DNA of 64,000 nucleotides from contig NZ_JAFCJS010000005.1 in assembly GCF_018130825.1 (NCBI RefSeq), positions 124,001 to 188,000 on the forward strand, in the 5' to 3' direction. Shown one piece after another: positions 1 through 9,137 of this stretch (position 1 is its first letter; each line of letters starts with the position of its first letter). The notes under the pieces were generated by a model. That model saw only the letters and a list, made by a program, of their open reading frames with translations. It made no database searches and was not told the origin of the DNA. The DNA comes from Bradyrhizobium liaoningense. GTDB lineage: Bacteria > Pseudomonadota > Alphaproteobacteria > Rhizobiales > Xanthobacteraceae. The translations under genes were made by a program, and so were the position numbers.

Positions 1-834
1 GATGATGGTTGTCTCGACCGGCTGGCCTTTCAGGAAGCCCGCGAGATCATCTTGATCGGGCAGCGGCTCGCCGGCCGACCAGGTCGCGCCCTTGCGCAGG
101 GCCTTGAGTGCGACTTCCGCCGCTGCCTCCCCGTCAGCGACGACGCCGGCAAAGCCGCCGTCGCGGGCGATCGCGACGAGGCCGGGGACGGCGCGTGCGG
201 CTGTTTCGTCGAGCGCAATCAGCCTGGCACCCGAGATGTCCGGCCGCAGTACGCGTCCGTGCAGCAATCCAGGCAATGCCCAGTCATGGATGAAACGCGG
301 CTGAGCGAACACCTTGTCGGGAATATCCATGCGTTGGATGGAATGTCCGGCGATGGCGCGCTTGGTCGCAAGCTTCGCTGTCACGCCTAGTGTGGCGTCG
401 TGGTCGAGCGAAACATCGCCGGCAAGCTCCCAATAGCTGGTGCTGATATTGCCGGGACCGGAGATCGTGCCGTCATCGACATCGAGTAACGCCTCATCGA
501 CACCGAGGCGCTCGGATGCCGCAAACAGGAAGCGCTGGCGCACTTCGGCACAGACCTGGCGCAGCGCGCGGCCGGATTGCTGGATCGACAGGCTGCCCGA
601 GGTGACACCTTCGTTCGGGCTGGCTGCCGTCGAGGCGCGGATCATCTCGACCTTGGAGATATCGACGTCGAGCTCGTCCGCTGCGATCTGCGCCAGCGCC
701 GTGACGATGCCCTGGCCGATCTCGACCTTGCCGGGCGAGATCGCCACGCGGCCGTCGCCGCTGAATTTCACCCAGGACGACAGCCTTGGATTGGCTGCGA
801 GACTCATCGGCAGTTTCGGGGCAGGAGAGGTCAT
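1..834 (-). CDS. Molybdenum hydroxylase large (molybdopterin-binding) subunit, N-terminal 278 residues only
   Basis: This is the first 278 residues of a xanthine dehydrogenase/isoquinoline 1-oxidoreductase family large subunit; the rest lies beyond the left edge. Such subunits carry the molybdenum-cytosine dinucleotide cofactor and hydroxylate N-heterocycles, aldehydes or similar substrates. Visible support is the early segment GKVEIGQGIVTALAQIAADE, typical of the Mo-binding domain, followed by IRASTAASPNEGVTSGS and later RVLRPDISGARL. The start ATG (832-834) overlaps the stop of the upstream 2Fe-2S subunit in an ATGA arrangement, so the two are probably translationally coupled. An N-terminus that goes directly into the Mo-binding domain fits the IorB/NicB-like type. 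The substrate cannot be read from the sequence. Confidence 0.85.
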   Translation of the reverse strand, partial: MTSPAPKLPMSLAANPRLSSWVKFSGDGRVAISPGKVEIGQGIVTALAQIAADELDVDISKVEMIRASTAASPNEGVTSGSLSIQQSGRALRQVCAEVRQRFLFAASERLGVDEALLDVDDGTISGPGNISTSYWELAGDVSLDHDATLGVTAKLATKRAIAGHSIQRMDIPDKVFAQPRFIHDWALPGLLHGRVLRPDISGARLIALDETAARAVPGLVAIARDGGFAGVVADGEAAAEVALKALRKGATWSAGEPLPDQDDLAGFLKGQPVETTII

Positions 835-1301
835 GAGGCGGCCATCTCCGAAGCGGCGCGCAACACCGCGCGCACCATGCGATTATGGGATCCGCACCGG
901 CAGAGGTTGCGATCGAGCGCCTCTCTGACCTCAGCCTCCGTCGGCGACGGATTGTGTTTCAGCAGCGCCGCTGCGCTGATCAGGATTCCCGAGACGCAAT
1001 AGCCGCACTGCATCGCCTGTTCGGCGATGAAGGCGCGTTGCAGCGGATGCGGCTGCTCTGCCGTGCCGAGGCCTTCCAGCGTGACGACATCCTTGTCCGC
1101 GACCGACCACATCGGCATGTCGCAGGAGGTCATCGCGCGGTCACCGACTATGACATGACAGGCGCCGCACTCACCGGCTCCGCAACCGAAATGCGCTCCG
1201 GTGATGCCGAGCCGGCCGCGCAGCACGTCGAGCAGCATCTGGTCCGGATCGGCGTCCACGGCGATCGCTGTGCCGTTGAGCCGGAATTGAACGGAGGGCA
1301 T
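831..1301 (-). CDS. 2Fe-2S iron-sulfur subunit of a molybdenum hydroxylase
   Basis: A 156-residue small subunit that passes electrons from the Mo site to an external acceptor. Two 2Fe-2S clusters are visible. The plant-type ferredoxin cluster uses C40, C45, C48 and C60 (motif CGAGECGAC). The C-terminal helical cluster uses C99, C102, C134 and C136 (motifs CGYC and CRC). The size is typical for IorA/CoxS-like subunits. The ATG at 1301 was preferred to an upstream in-frame start because the family begins just before the ferredoxin fold (VQFRLNG). Its stop overlaps the ATG of the large subunit. It lies 13 bp downstream of a TctC-type receptor gene, so the three probably form one operon. Confidence 0.9.
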   Translation of the reverse strand: MPSVQFRLNGTAIAVDADPDQMLLDVLRGRLGITGAHFGCGAGECGACHVIVGDRAMTSCDMPMWSVADKDVVTLEGLGTAEQPHPLQRAFIAEQAMQCGYCVSGILISAAALLKHNPSPTEAEVREALDRNLCRCGSHNRMVRAVLRAASEMAAS

Positions 1302-1314
1302 GAGCAGCGCGGCC

Positions 1315-2289
1315 TCAGGACTTGTCGAACTTCTTGACGACATCGGCCCATTTCTCGATGTCGCCGCGCAGGAACTTGTCGAATTGCTCCGGCGTCATGG
1401 ACATGGGGACGGCACCCTGTTCGGTCCAGAGTTTTACGATGTCTGGCCTCTTCACCATTGCGTTCACGGCAGCATTGAGCTTCTCGATGACAGGCTTGGG
1501 TGTGCCCGCGGGCGCCATCAGGCCGAGCCAGATCGTGGCCTCATAGCCGGGAACGCCGGCTTCGATCGCGGTCGGAGCGTTCGGCAGCACCGCGGAGCGC
1601 TGCTTGCCTGTGGTGGCGAGCGGACGAACCTGGTTCTCGGCGATGTTCGGCGCCATTGCCGGCACCGCGTCGATCATCATCTGCACCTGTCCGCCGATCA
1701 CGCCGCTGCGGGCTTCGCCGCTGTTGCGGTAGGGGACATGGACGATGTCGATGCCGGCCATCGCTTTGAACAACTCGCCGGCCATGTGATACGGAGTGCC
1801 CTGACCGGAGGAGGCGTAGTTGAGCTTTCCGGGCTGCGATTTGGCGAGCGCGATGAACTCGGCAAGCGTCTTCACCGGGACTTGCGGGTTCACCACGATG
1901 ACGAGATCGGAATAGTTGACCGGCGCGATCGGCGCGAGGTCGCGCATCAGTTCGTATTTGCGCTTGTCCGGTGTCAGCAGCGATTCATTCGCGGTCTGGG
2001 TGTTGGACATCATCAGCAGCGTGTAGCCGTCGGCCGGCGACTTCGCAGCTTCCACCGTGCCGATGACGCCGCCCGCGCCGGTGCGGTTCTCGACGACGAA
2101 GGGCTGGCCAAAGCTCTCCTGGAAGGCGTTGCCGATCAGCCGGGCCGCCACATCGGCCGGCCCGCCCGCCCCGAAGGGGACGACGATCCGGACCGCCCGC
2201 GTGGGATAGTCTTGCGCCGATGAGGGGGCCCCGGCGAATGCGCCGAGCAGGCCGGCGGCCAGCGCCAGCATGAAGCTTCGGGCTGTCAT
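1315..2289 (-). CDS. Tripartite tricarboxylate transporter substrate-binding protein (Bug family)
   Basis: A 324-residue periplasmic receptor of the TctC/Bug family, which captures carboxylates or related small molecules. It has a Sec signal (MTARSFMLALAAGLLGAFAG, cleavage near SSAQ) followed by the family hallmark YPTRAVRIVVPFGAGGPAD. Later landmarks are LNYASSGQGTPYHMAGELF and VPGYEATIWLGLMAPAGTP. The ATG at 2289 is preceded on the minus strand by GGGAGG, a strong ribosome binding site, and directly begins the signal peptide. No TctA or TctB gene is adjacent. It is instead upstream of a molybdenum hydroxylase pair, so it may supply that enzyme's substrate or act as an orphan receptor. Confidence 0.92.
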   Translation of the reverse strand: MTARSFMLALAAGLLGAFAGAPSSAQDYPTRAVRIVVPFGAGGPADVAARLIGNAFQESFGQPFVVENRTGAGGVIGTVEAAKSPADGYTLLMMSNTQTANESLLTPDKRKYELMRDLAPIAPVNYSDLVIVVNPQVPVKTLAEFIALAKSQPGKLNYASSGQGTPYHMAGELFKAMAGIDIVHVPYRNSGEARSGVIGGQVQMMIDAVPAMAPNIAENQVRPLATTGKQRSAVLPNAPTAIEAGVPGYEATIWLGLMAPAGTPKPVIEKLNAAVNAMVKRPDIVKLWTEQGAVPMSMTPEQFDKFLRGDIEKWADVVKKFDKS

Positions 2290-2524
2290 GCCCACCTCCC
2301 TGATGTCGTTCTTGTTGGCCGGCACTCTAGCGGCAGGCAATGCGGACTGTCGACGCCTCAGAAAGTCGATGGCGTCAGGGAATATCGGGCGGTTTTCGGT
2401 GTGGCTGCGGCCCATTTCGCGCTTGCGGCGGGAACCGGCTGCACACGCGGATTGAGCAAATCGCATGGGCATTGCCGGATAAATGCGCTCGGCTGGCTGG
2501 TATTTTGGTGTTACGAACTGAGAC

Positions 2525-4612
2525 ATGAACCAGCACGCCAAGATCGAAATCCGCCATTCGACCTGCCCGCACGATTGTCCCTCGGCCTGTGCCCTCGATG
2601 TCGAGGTGGTCGAGGGTCGCAGCATCGGCCGCGTCCGCGGTTCGAAAAAGCAGACTTATACGGCCGGCGTCGTCTGCGCCAAGGTCGCCCGCTACGCCGA
2701 GCGCATCCATCACCCTGAGCGGGTGACGTTCCCGATGCGCCGCATTGGGCCGAAGGGCTCCGGTCAGTTCGCGCGGATCTCGTGGGACGAGGCGCTCGAC
2801 GAGATCGCGGAGCGCTTCAACCAGGCGGAGCGCGAGTTCGGCGCGGAATCGATCTGGCCCTATTACTACGCCGGGACGATGGGCCTCGTGATGCGCGACG
2901 GGCTCAACCGTCTGACGCATGTGAAAAAGTATTCGCGCTTCTATCAGACCATCTGCGCCAATGTGGGGCGCATCGGCTATGCGATCGGCACCGGCAAGAT
3001 CGCCGGCGTCGACCCGCGCGAGATGGCGCTGTCCGACCTCGTGGTGATCTGGGGCACCAATCCCGTCAACACCCAGGTCAACGTGATGACGCACGCCTCG
3101 CGTGCCCGCAAGGAGCGCGGCGCGAAGATCGCGGCAGTCGACATCTACGACAACGAGACCATGAAGCAGGCTGACATCAAGATCATCCTGCGTCCGGGCA
3201 CCGACGGCGCGTTCGCCTGCGGCGTCATGCATGTCCTGTTCCGCGACGGGTATGCCGACCGCGCCTACATGGACAAGTACACGGATTGCCCCGCCGAACT
3301 CGAGGCGCACCTGCGGACGCGCACCCCGGAATGGGCGTCTGCGATCTGCGGCGTGCCGGTCGCGGAGATCGAGGCCTTTGCGAAGGCGGTCGGCGAGACC
3401 AAGCGGACGTTCTTTCGCTATGGCTACGGTTTTACGCGCAGCCGCAACGGCGCCGTGCAGATGCATGCGGCGAATTGCATTCCGGCGGTGACCGGTGCCT
3501 GGCAATATGAAGGCGGCGGCGCATTCTTCAACAATTACGCGCTGTGGCACTTCAACGAATCCATCATCGAAGCCCATGACGCGGTCGACCATAGCGTCCG
3601 CGCGCTCGACCAGTCCAAGATCGGCCGCATCCTCACCGGCGATGCCGAGGCCCAGCTCGGCAAGGGGCCGGTCAAGGCGATGCTGATCCAGAACACCAAC
3701 CCGATGACGGTGGCACCGGAGCAGGCGCTGGTCCGGCAGGGCTTTGCGCGCGAGGATCTGTTCGTGGCGGTGCACGAGCAGTTCATGACCGAAACGGCGC
3801 TGATGGCCGATATCGTGCTGCCGGCGACCATGTTCATGGAGCACGACGATCTCTATTACGGCGGCGGGCACCAGCACATCTCGGTCGGGCCGAAGCTGAT
3901 CGACCCGCCCGGCGAATGCCGTTCCAATCATGAGGTCCTGCAGGCGCTGGCGCCGCGGCTTGGCGCGAAGCATCAGGGCTTCGAGATGACGCCGCGCGAA
4001 CTGATCGACGCGACGCTGAAGCTGAGCAACCACGGCGATATCGGCGGCCTCGAAGCGGATCTCTGGCGCGACCTGCAGCCGGACTTCCGCACCTCGCATT
4101 TCCTCGACGGCTTTGCCCATGCCGACAAGAAATTCCACTTTAGGGCGGATTGGGCGCACCCGCCGTTCGGCGTGACGATGGGCGATTTCGACAAGATGCC
4201 GGGGTTGCCGGACCATTGGGCCGTGATCGAGCATGCCGACCAGGCCCATCCGTTCCGGCTCGCCACCAGCCCCTCGCGCAGCTTCCTCAACACCACCTTC
4301 AACGAGACGCCGTCCTCGCAGGCGCGCGAGGGCAAAGCGAGCGTGATGATCCATCCGCTGGATGCCGCGCCCCTCGATATCGCCGACGGTGACGCCGTGA
4401 CGCTCGGCAACAGCCGCGGCGAGACCACGCTGGTCGCAACGCTGTTCGAGGGCGTGCGACGCGGCGTCTTGATCGCGGAGTCCGTTCACCCCAACAAGAA
4501 CCACATCGGCGGCCGCGGCATCAACATGCTGACGGGCGCGGACACGATCGCGCCGATCGGTGGGGCCGCATTCCACGACAACAAGGTCTGGATCAGGAAA
4601 GCGGTCGCCTGA
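2525..4612 (+). CDS. Molybdopterin-dependent oxidoreductase (DMSO reductase superfamily)
   Basis: A 695-residue protein of the formate dehydrogenase/DMSO reductase superfamily, binding a bis-MGD cofactor and one 4Fe-4S cluster. The cluster ligands appear at C14, C18, C22 and C51 (STCPHDCPSAC, then VVCAKV). Further landmarks are the DLVVIWGTNPVNTQVN region, LIQNTNPMTVAPEQ, and the C-terminal MGD-binding barrel with RLATSPSRSFLNTTF. No twin-arginine signal is visible, so it is probably cytoplasmic. It is divergent from the TctC gene, with 235 bp between them. An enoyl-CoA hydratase gene begins 129 bp downstream. The substrate is not identifiable. Confidence 0.9.
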   Translation: MNQHAKIEIRHSTCPHDCPSACALDVEVVEGRSIGRVRGSKKQTYTAGVVCAKVARYAERIHHPERVTFPMRRIGPKGSGQFARISWDEALDEIAERFNQAEREFGAESIWPYYYAGTMGLVMRDGLNRLTHVKKYSRFYQTICANVGRIGYAIGTGKIAGVDPREMALSDLVVIWGTNPVNTQVNVMTHASRARKERGAKIAAVDIYDNETMKQADIKIILRPGTDGAFACGVMHVLFRDGYADRAYMDKYTDCPAELEAHLRTRTPEWASAICGVPVAEIEAFAKAVGETKRTFFRYGYGFTRSRNGAVQMHAANCIPAVTGAWQYEGGGAFFNNYALWHFNESIIEAHDAVDHSVRALDQSKIGRILTGDAEAQLGKGPVKAMLIQNTNPMTVAPEQALVRQGFAREDLFVAVHEQFMTETALMADIVLPATMFMEHDDLYYGGGHQHISVGPKLIDPPGECRSNHEVLQALAPRLGAKHQGFEMTPRELIDATLKLSNHGDIGGLEADLWRDLQPDFRTSHFLDGFAHADKKFHFRADWAHPPFGVTMGDFDKMPGLPDHWAVIEHADQAHPFRLATSPSRSFLNTTFNETPSSQAREGKASVMIHPLDAAPLDIADGDAVTLGNSRGETTLVATLFEGVRRGVLIAESVHPNKNHIGGRGINMLTGADTIAPIGGAAFHDNKVWIRKAVA

Positions 4613-4741
4613 GTGCGCCCGGCGATCGCCACGCAATTTGTGTCGAGGCGCTAAAGCGGCGCCGCGCCGCAGTTTGCGCTTGCACCTCTCGCCCGAGCTG
4701 CCGCAAATGGCGGCAAACGGGAGCAAGGAAGCGAGCGTGCC

Positions 4742-5524
4742 ATGACCGACACCACAGCCGTCATCACCGAAAAGCGCGGGCAGGCGTTCTGGATCACCAT
4801 CAACCGGCCGGAGAAGCGCAACGCGCTGAACGGCGACGTGATCGCCGGCATCACCAAGGGCTATCGCGATGCGCATGAGGACAAGGACGTCCGCGTCATC
4901 GTGCTGACGGGTGCGGGCGACAAGGCGTTCTGCGCGGGCGCGGACCTGCAGAATTCCGGCGCGGCGTTCGCGATGGATCATTCCAAACCCAACGTCGACT
5001 ATGCCGATCTGCTGCGCCTGTCGCAGAACGCGACCAAGCCGGCGATTGCGCGGGTGGGCGGCGTCTGCATGGCCGGCGGCATGGGCCTGCTCTGCATGAC
5101 CGACATGGCGGTTGCCGCCGATCACGTCATTTTCGGCCTGCCCGAGGTGAAGGTCGGCGTATTCCCGATGCAGGTGCTGAGCCTGTTACAGAGGATCGCG
5201 CCGCCGCGGCTCGTCAACGAATGGGCGCTCACCGGCGAGCCATTCGATGCGAAAGCGGCGCAAGCTGCGGGGCTCCTCAACTATGTGGTGCCGGCGGCTG
5301 AACTGGACGCCAAGGTCGATTGGCTGATCGGCCGCATCGTCGACAAATCCCCCACCGCGATCCGCCGCGGCAAATACGCCATGCGCGCCATCGCCGCGAT
5401 GTCGTTCGACGAGAGCATTGCCTACACCGAAAGCCAGATCGCGCTGCTGGCGATGACCCAGGATGCCAAGGAAGGGCTGAAGGCGTTCAGCGAGAAGCGG
5501 AAGCCGGTCTGGACGGGAAGGTAG
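4742..5524 (+). CDS. Enoyl-CoA hydratase/isomerase family protein
   Basis: A 260-residue crotonase-fold protein, a normal length for the family. The CoA/oxyanion-hole segments are visible: AFCAGADLQN near residues 61-70 and GVCMAGGMGLLCMTDMAVAA around residues 105-125, followed by FGLPEVKVGVFP. Members hydrate or isomerise acyl-CoA thioesters. The Glu in LPEVKVGVFP fits a hydratase-type catalytic position, but family reactions vary widely. It lies downstream of the molybdopterin oxidoreductase and just before a palindromic repeat. Confidence 0.92.
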   Translation: MTDTTAVITEKRGQAFWITINRPEKRNALNGDVIAGITKGYRDAHEDKDVRVIVLTGAGDKAFCAGADLQNSGAAFAMDHSKPNVDYADLLRLSQNATKPAIARVGGVCMAGGMGLLCMTDMAVAADHVIFGLPEVKVGVFPMQVLSLLQRIAPPRLVNEWALTGEPFDAKAAQAAGLLNYVVPAAELDAKVDWLIGRIVDKSPTAIRRGKYAMRAIAAMSFDESIAYTESQIALLAMTQDAKEGLKAFSEKRKPVWTGR

Positions 5525-5547
5525 GAGAGGCGGTGTCGCGCGTACTT

Positions 5548-5662
5548 CGTAGGGTGGGTTAGCGAAGCGTAACCCACCGCTGGTGTCACCGCGGAAGCAA
5601 AAGAGGTGGGTTACGCATTGCGGGCCGCGCGTTGCGCGCCCGCAGTGCTAACCCACCCTACG
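5548..5662. repeat. REP-like palindromic intergenic element
   Basis: The 16-mer CGTAGGGTGGGTTAGC at 5548-5563 recurs as a perfect inverted copy at 5647-5662. Inner arms add shorter pairings: GTAACCCACC near 5569-5578 faces GGTGGGTTAC near 5605-5614. The element sits between a plus-strand and a minus-strand gene that converge. It can fold into a long branched hairpin and may stabilise the 3' ends of both messages. It resembles dispersed intergenic palindromes of rhizobial genomes; I see one copy in this window. Confidence 0.85.
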
Positions 5663-5667
5663 GCATC

Positions 5668-6096
5668 TCAGCCCGCGTTGGCCTTCAGTCCCGCCGCCTG
5701 GATGCCCGCAACGGCGCAGGCCTCGTCATTGTCGGAGGTGTCGCCGGAGACGCCGACGGCACCGAGCAGGGTCGTGCCGTCCATGATCAGCACGCCGCCG
5801 GGGACCGGCACCAGCGCGCCCTTGGCGATGGTGTTCACGGCATCGATGAAATAGGCCTGCTCCTGCGCGCGCTGGTACAGGGCGCGTGAACCCATGCCCA
5901 TCGCGAGGGCGCCATAGGCCTTGCCGTGGGCGATCTCGGCGCGCATCAGGCTGGTGCCGTCCTGCGCCGCGGCGATCTTGAGCACGCCGCGCGCGTCCAG
6001 GATGGTGACGACCAGCGGCTTGAGCTTCAGCTCGGTGGATTTTGCGAAGGCGGCGTCGAGGATCTTGCGGGCGGTGTCGAGGGTGAGTTCAGCCAT
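5668..6096 (-). CDS. glcG: GlcG/HbpS family heme-binding-like protein
   Basis: A 142-residue protein of the GlcG/HbpS (PduO C-terminal-like) family. It opens with ELTLDTARKILDAAFAKS and has the typical VTILDARGVLKIAAAQDG and VPVPGGVLIMDGTTLLGAVG segments. Family members bind heme or small ligands. Genes of this type often sit beside glycolate oxidase genes, but their role there is unproven. Its ATG lies 8 bp inside the end of the large FAD/Fe-S dehydrogenase gene, so the two are probably cotranscribed and coupled. No signal peptide is seen. Confidence 0.88.
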   Translation of the reverse strand: MAELTLDTARKILDAAFAKSTELKLKPLVVTILDARGVLKIAAAQDGTSLMRAEIAHGKAYGALAMGMGSRALYQRAQEQAYFIDAVNTIAKGALVPVPGGVLIMDGTTLLGAVGVSGDTSDNDEACAVAGIQAAGLKANAG

Positions 6097-9064
6097 GGCT
6101 TGGTTCCTTTGTAACGGGAGTGGCGATTGAAGGGGTGGCGCGATCGAGGCTCATCGCCAGCACGCGCGCGACGTGAAGCGCCTCGCGCTGCGTGCCGTCG
6201 TGGATCTGATGCCGGCAGGAGGTGCCGTCGGCGACGACCAGCGTAGCCTCGTCCGCGCGCCGCACGGCGGGCAGCAGCGACAGCTCGGCCATCTCGATCG
6301 AGGCATCGTACGTGTCTGCGCCATAGCCGAAGGCGCCGGCCATGCCGCAGCAGCTCGACTCGATGGTCTCGACCTTGAGGCCGGGGACGAGGCGCAGCAC
6401 CTGCTCGACCGGCTTGAAGGCGCCGAATGATTTTTGATGGCAATGGCCGTGCACCACGGCCTTCTCAGCGACGTTGCCGAGCGGCAGTTGCAATCGTCCG
6501 GCTTCGGCCTCGCGTACCAGAAATTCCTCGAAGGTCAGCGCATGGGCGCCGACCGCCTTGGCGTCGTTGTCCTTGCGCAGCGAGGAAAGCTCGTCGCGCA
6601 GCGTCAGGAGGCAGCTCGGCTCCAGGCCGACGATCGGCACGCCGCGCGCGGCGAAGGGCGCGAAGGCGGAGACTAGCCGATCCAGCTCGGCTTTGGCTTC
6701 GTCGACGAGACCAGCCGACAGGAAGGTTCGGCCGCAGCACAGAGGCCGGCTGCCGCTCACTGGCTTCGGTAGGTGCACGCGATAGCCGCCGGCCGCGAGC
6801 ACGCGTAGCGCTGCGTCGAGATTCTCGCGCTCATAGATGCGGTTGAAGGTATCAGTGAACAGCACGACCTCGCGGCCGCCCTCCGGCCCGACGCTTTCGG
6901 CCGGCGGCACGAACACGTCGCTGCGGAAGGCGGGCAGCGCCCGGCGCGCGCTGACGCCGGCAAAGCGCTCGAACAGTTTTCGCAACAACGGGCTGCTGTT
7001 GCGCAAATTCGCGAGCGGCGCGAAGCGCGCAGCCAGCCCAGCGTAGCGCGGGAGGTAGCCGACCAGGCGGTCGCGCAGGGTCAGGCCGTGAGTGGCTGCG
7101 CGCGCGGCCAGCACCTCGATCTTCATCTTGGCCATGTCGACGCCGGTCGGGCATTCGTGGCGGCAGGCCTTGCAGGAGACGCAGAGTTTCAGCGTCTCCA
7201 TCATTTCGTCCGACGACAAAGCATCCGGGCCGAGCTGGCCGGAGATCGCGAGGCGCAAGGTGTTCGCACGGCCTCGCGTGACATCCTTCTCGTTGCGCGT
7301 CGCGCGATAGGACGGACACATCACGCCGCCCTCGAGCTTGCGGCAGGCGCCGTTGTTGTTGCACATCTCGACGGCGCCCTGGAACCCGCCGCCGGCGCCG
7401 GGATAAGCCGACCAGTCGAGCTTCGTCTTCAGCTCGCCAACGCGATAGTCCGGCTTGAAGCGGAACAGCGAGCGGTCGTCCATCTTCGGCGCGTCGACGA
7501 TCTTGCCGGGATTGAGCGTGCCATCGGGATCGAAGCGCTGCTTGACCTCCCTGAAATCGGCGACCAGACGCTCGCCGAACATGGTCTCGTGGAATTCGGA
7601 GCGCACCAGGCCATCGCCATGCTCGCCGGAATGCGACCCCTTGTACTCGCGCACCAGCGCAAAGGCCTCCTCGGCGATGGCCCGCATCGCCTTGACGTCC
7701 TTCTCCAGCTTGAGATTCAGCACCGGGCGCACATGCAGGCAGCCCTCGGAGGCATGCGCGTACATCGTGCCGCTGGTGCCGTGCTTGGCAAACACCTCGT
7801 TCAGCCGCGCGGTGTAATCGGCCAGATGCGGCAGCGGCACGGCGCAGTCCTCGACGAAGGAGACCGGCTTGCCCTCCTGCTTCATCGACATCATGACGTT
7901 GAGGCCGGCGGCGCGGAAATCGGCGATGCCGCTCTGGAGCGCCGGCTCGGTTATCTCGACCACGCCGCCCCATTTGCGCGTGTCGTTATTCCAGCCAAAG
8001 CCGAGATCGCTCATCAGCTCGGTGAGCTGCCTGAGGCGCACGAGATTGTCGGCTTGATCTTCTTCGGCGAACTCGACCACCAGCACGGCGTCCGGATCGC
8101 CCTTGATCGCGGCGGAGATGATCGGCCGGAACATCGCGATGTCGCGGCCGAGCGCGATCATGGTGCGGTCGACCAGCTCGACCGCGATCGGCTTGAGCTT
8201 GACCAGGTGCTGGGCCGCGTCCATCGCCTCGTAGAAGCTGCCGAAATGGCAGACGCCGAGCGCTTTGTTGCGGATGACGGGCCAGAGCTTCAGCTCGACC
8301 TTGGTGGTGAAGGCGAGGGTGCCCTCGGAGCCGACCAGCAGATGCGCCATGTTGTTCGGCGCGTTGCGCGGTACCACCGCATCGAGATTGTAGCCGCCGA
8401 CGCGGCGCTGCACTTTTGGAAAGCGCGCGGCGATCTCGTCGGCCTCGCGGGTGCCGAGATCGAGCATGTCGCGGAACAGGGCGCGGGTGCTGTCGCTGGC
8501 CTCGACGTCGGAGAGGTCGCGCGACACCTCGCCAAACCGGCTCAGCGTGCCGTCGGCGAGCGATGCCTCCATCGAGAGCGTGTTGTCGCGCATGGTGCCG
8601 TAGCGAAGCGAGCGGCCGCCGCAGGAATTGTTGCCGGCCATGCCGCCGATGGTGGCGCGGGACGCCGTGGAGACGTCGACCGGAAACCACAGGCCGTGCT
8701 TTTTGAGCTGGCGGTTGAGATCGTCGAGCACGATGCCGGGCTCGACCACGCAGGTCCGGCCCTCGACGTCGAGCGACAGGATGCGGTTGAGATGCTTGGA
8801 GAGATCCACCACCAGCCCGTCATTGACGGTCTGGCCGCATTGCGAGGTGCCGCCGCCACGCGGGGTGACCTTCAGCCCCTCGTCGCGGGCGATCGCCAAG
8901 GCCCGAAGCGCCTCGTCCATGGTCTTCGGGACCGCCACGCCAGCCGGCATGATCTGGTAAAACGAGGCGTCGGTGGCGTAGCGGCCGCGGCTGAAGGGGT
9001 CGAACAGGACGTCGCCGGTCAATTCCGACCGCAGGCGCCGTTCGAGCGTGGAGGCGTTTGTCAT
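6089..9064 (-). CDS. Fused FAD-binding and Fe-S-binding 2-hydroxyacid dehydrogenase (YdiJ/GlcD-GlcF type)
   Basis: A 991-residue fusion of a VAO-type FAD oxidase with a GlcF-like iron-sulfur protein. The N-terminal half has the PCMH flavin-binding signature RGGGTSQCGQTVNDG and IGGMAGNNSCGGRSLRYG. The middle has the FAD-oxidase C domain (HASEGCLHVRPVLNL, SGEHGDGLVRSEF). The C-terminal third has two cysteine-rich clusters (CNNNGAC with MCPSY, and CVSCKACRHECPTG) and CCG-type motifs (PLCCGRTF, SSCCGMAGAFGYG). Enzymes of this layout oxidise D-2-hydroxyacids such as D-lactate, D-2-hydroxyglutarate or glycolate and pass electrons to a quinone or other carrier. It is followed by glcG with an 8-bp overlap, and the aminotransferase gene beyond the regulator points to glyoxylate as a possible product. 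Confidence 0.9.
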   Translation of the reverse strand: MTNASTLERRLRSELTGDVLFDPFSRGRYATDASFYQIMPAGVAVPKTMDEALRALAIARDEGLKVTPRGGGTSQCGQTVNDGLVVDLSKHLNRILSLDVEGRTCVVEPGIVLDDLNRQLKKHGLWFPVDVSTASRATIGGMAGNNSCGGRSLRYGTMRDNTLSMEASLADGTLSRFGEVSRDLSDVEASDSTRALFRDMLDLGTREADEIAARFPKVQRRVGGYNLDAVVPRNAPNNMAHLLVGSEGTLAFTTKVELKLWPVIRNKALGVCHFGSFYEAMDAAQHLVKLKPIAVELVDRTMIALGRDIAMFRPIISAAIKGDPDAVLVVEFAEEDQADNLVRLRQLTELMSDLGFGWNNDTRKWGGVVEITEPALQSGIADFRAAGLNVMMSMKQEGKPVSFVEDCAVPLPHLADYTARLNEVFAKHGTSGTMYAHASEGCLHVRPVLNLKLEKDVKAMRAIAEEAFALVREYKGSHSGEHGDGLVRSEFHETMFGERLVADFREVKQRFDPDGTLNPGKIVDAPKMDDRSLFRFKPDYRVGELKTKLDWSAYPGAGGGFQGAVEMCNNNGACRKLEGGVMCPSYRATRNEKDVTRGRANTLRLAISGQLGPDALSSDEMMETLKLCVSCKACRHECPTGVDMAKMKIEVLAARAATHGLTLRDRLVGYLPRYAGLAARFAPLANLRNSSPLLRKLFERFAGVSARRALPAFRSDVFVPPAESVGPEGGREVVLFTDTFNRIYERENLDAALRVLAAGGYRVHLPKPVSGSRPLCCGRTFLSAGLVDEAKAELDRLVSAFAPFAARGVPIVGLEPSCLLTLRDELSSLRKDNDAKAVGAHALTFEEFLVREAEAGRLQLPLGNVAEKAVVHGHCHQKSFGAFKPVEQVLRLVPGLKVETIESSCCGMAGAFGYGADTYDASIEMAELSLLPAVRRADEATLVVADGTSCRHQIHDGTQREALHVARVLAMSLDRATPSIATPVTKEPSHG

Positions 9065-9137
9065 CCCTGATCCCGGACTGCCTCAGCGAGGCTCAGCCTT
9101 GCTGAGTTATTCATTATGGTTCCCGATCGATTATATT

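Noticed and set aside
2375..5125. A 916-residue open frame on the minus strand opposite the molybdopterin oxidoreductase
   Set aside because: It is antisense to a clear enzyme gene with 4Fe-4S and MGD motifs, and its own translation has no recognisable fold.
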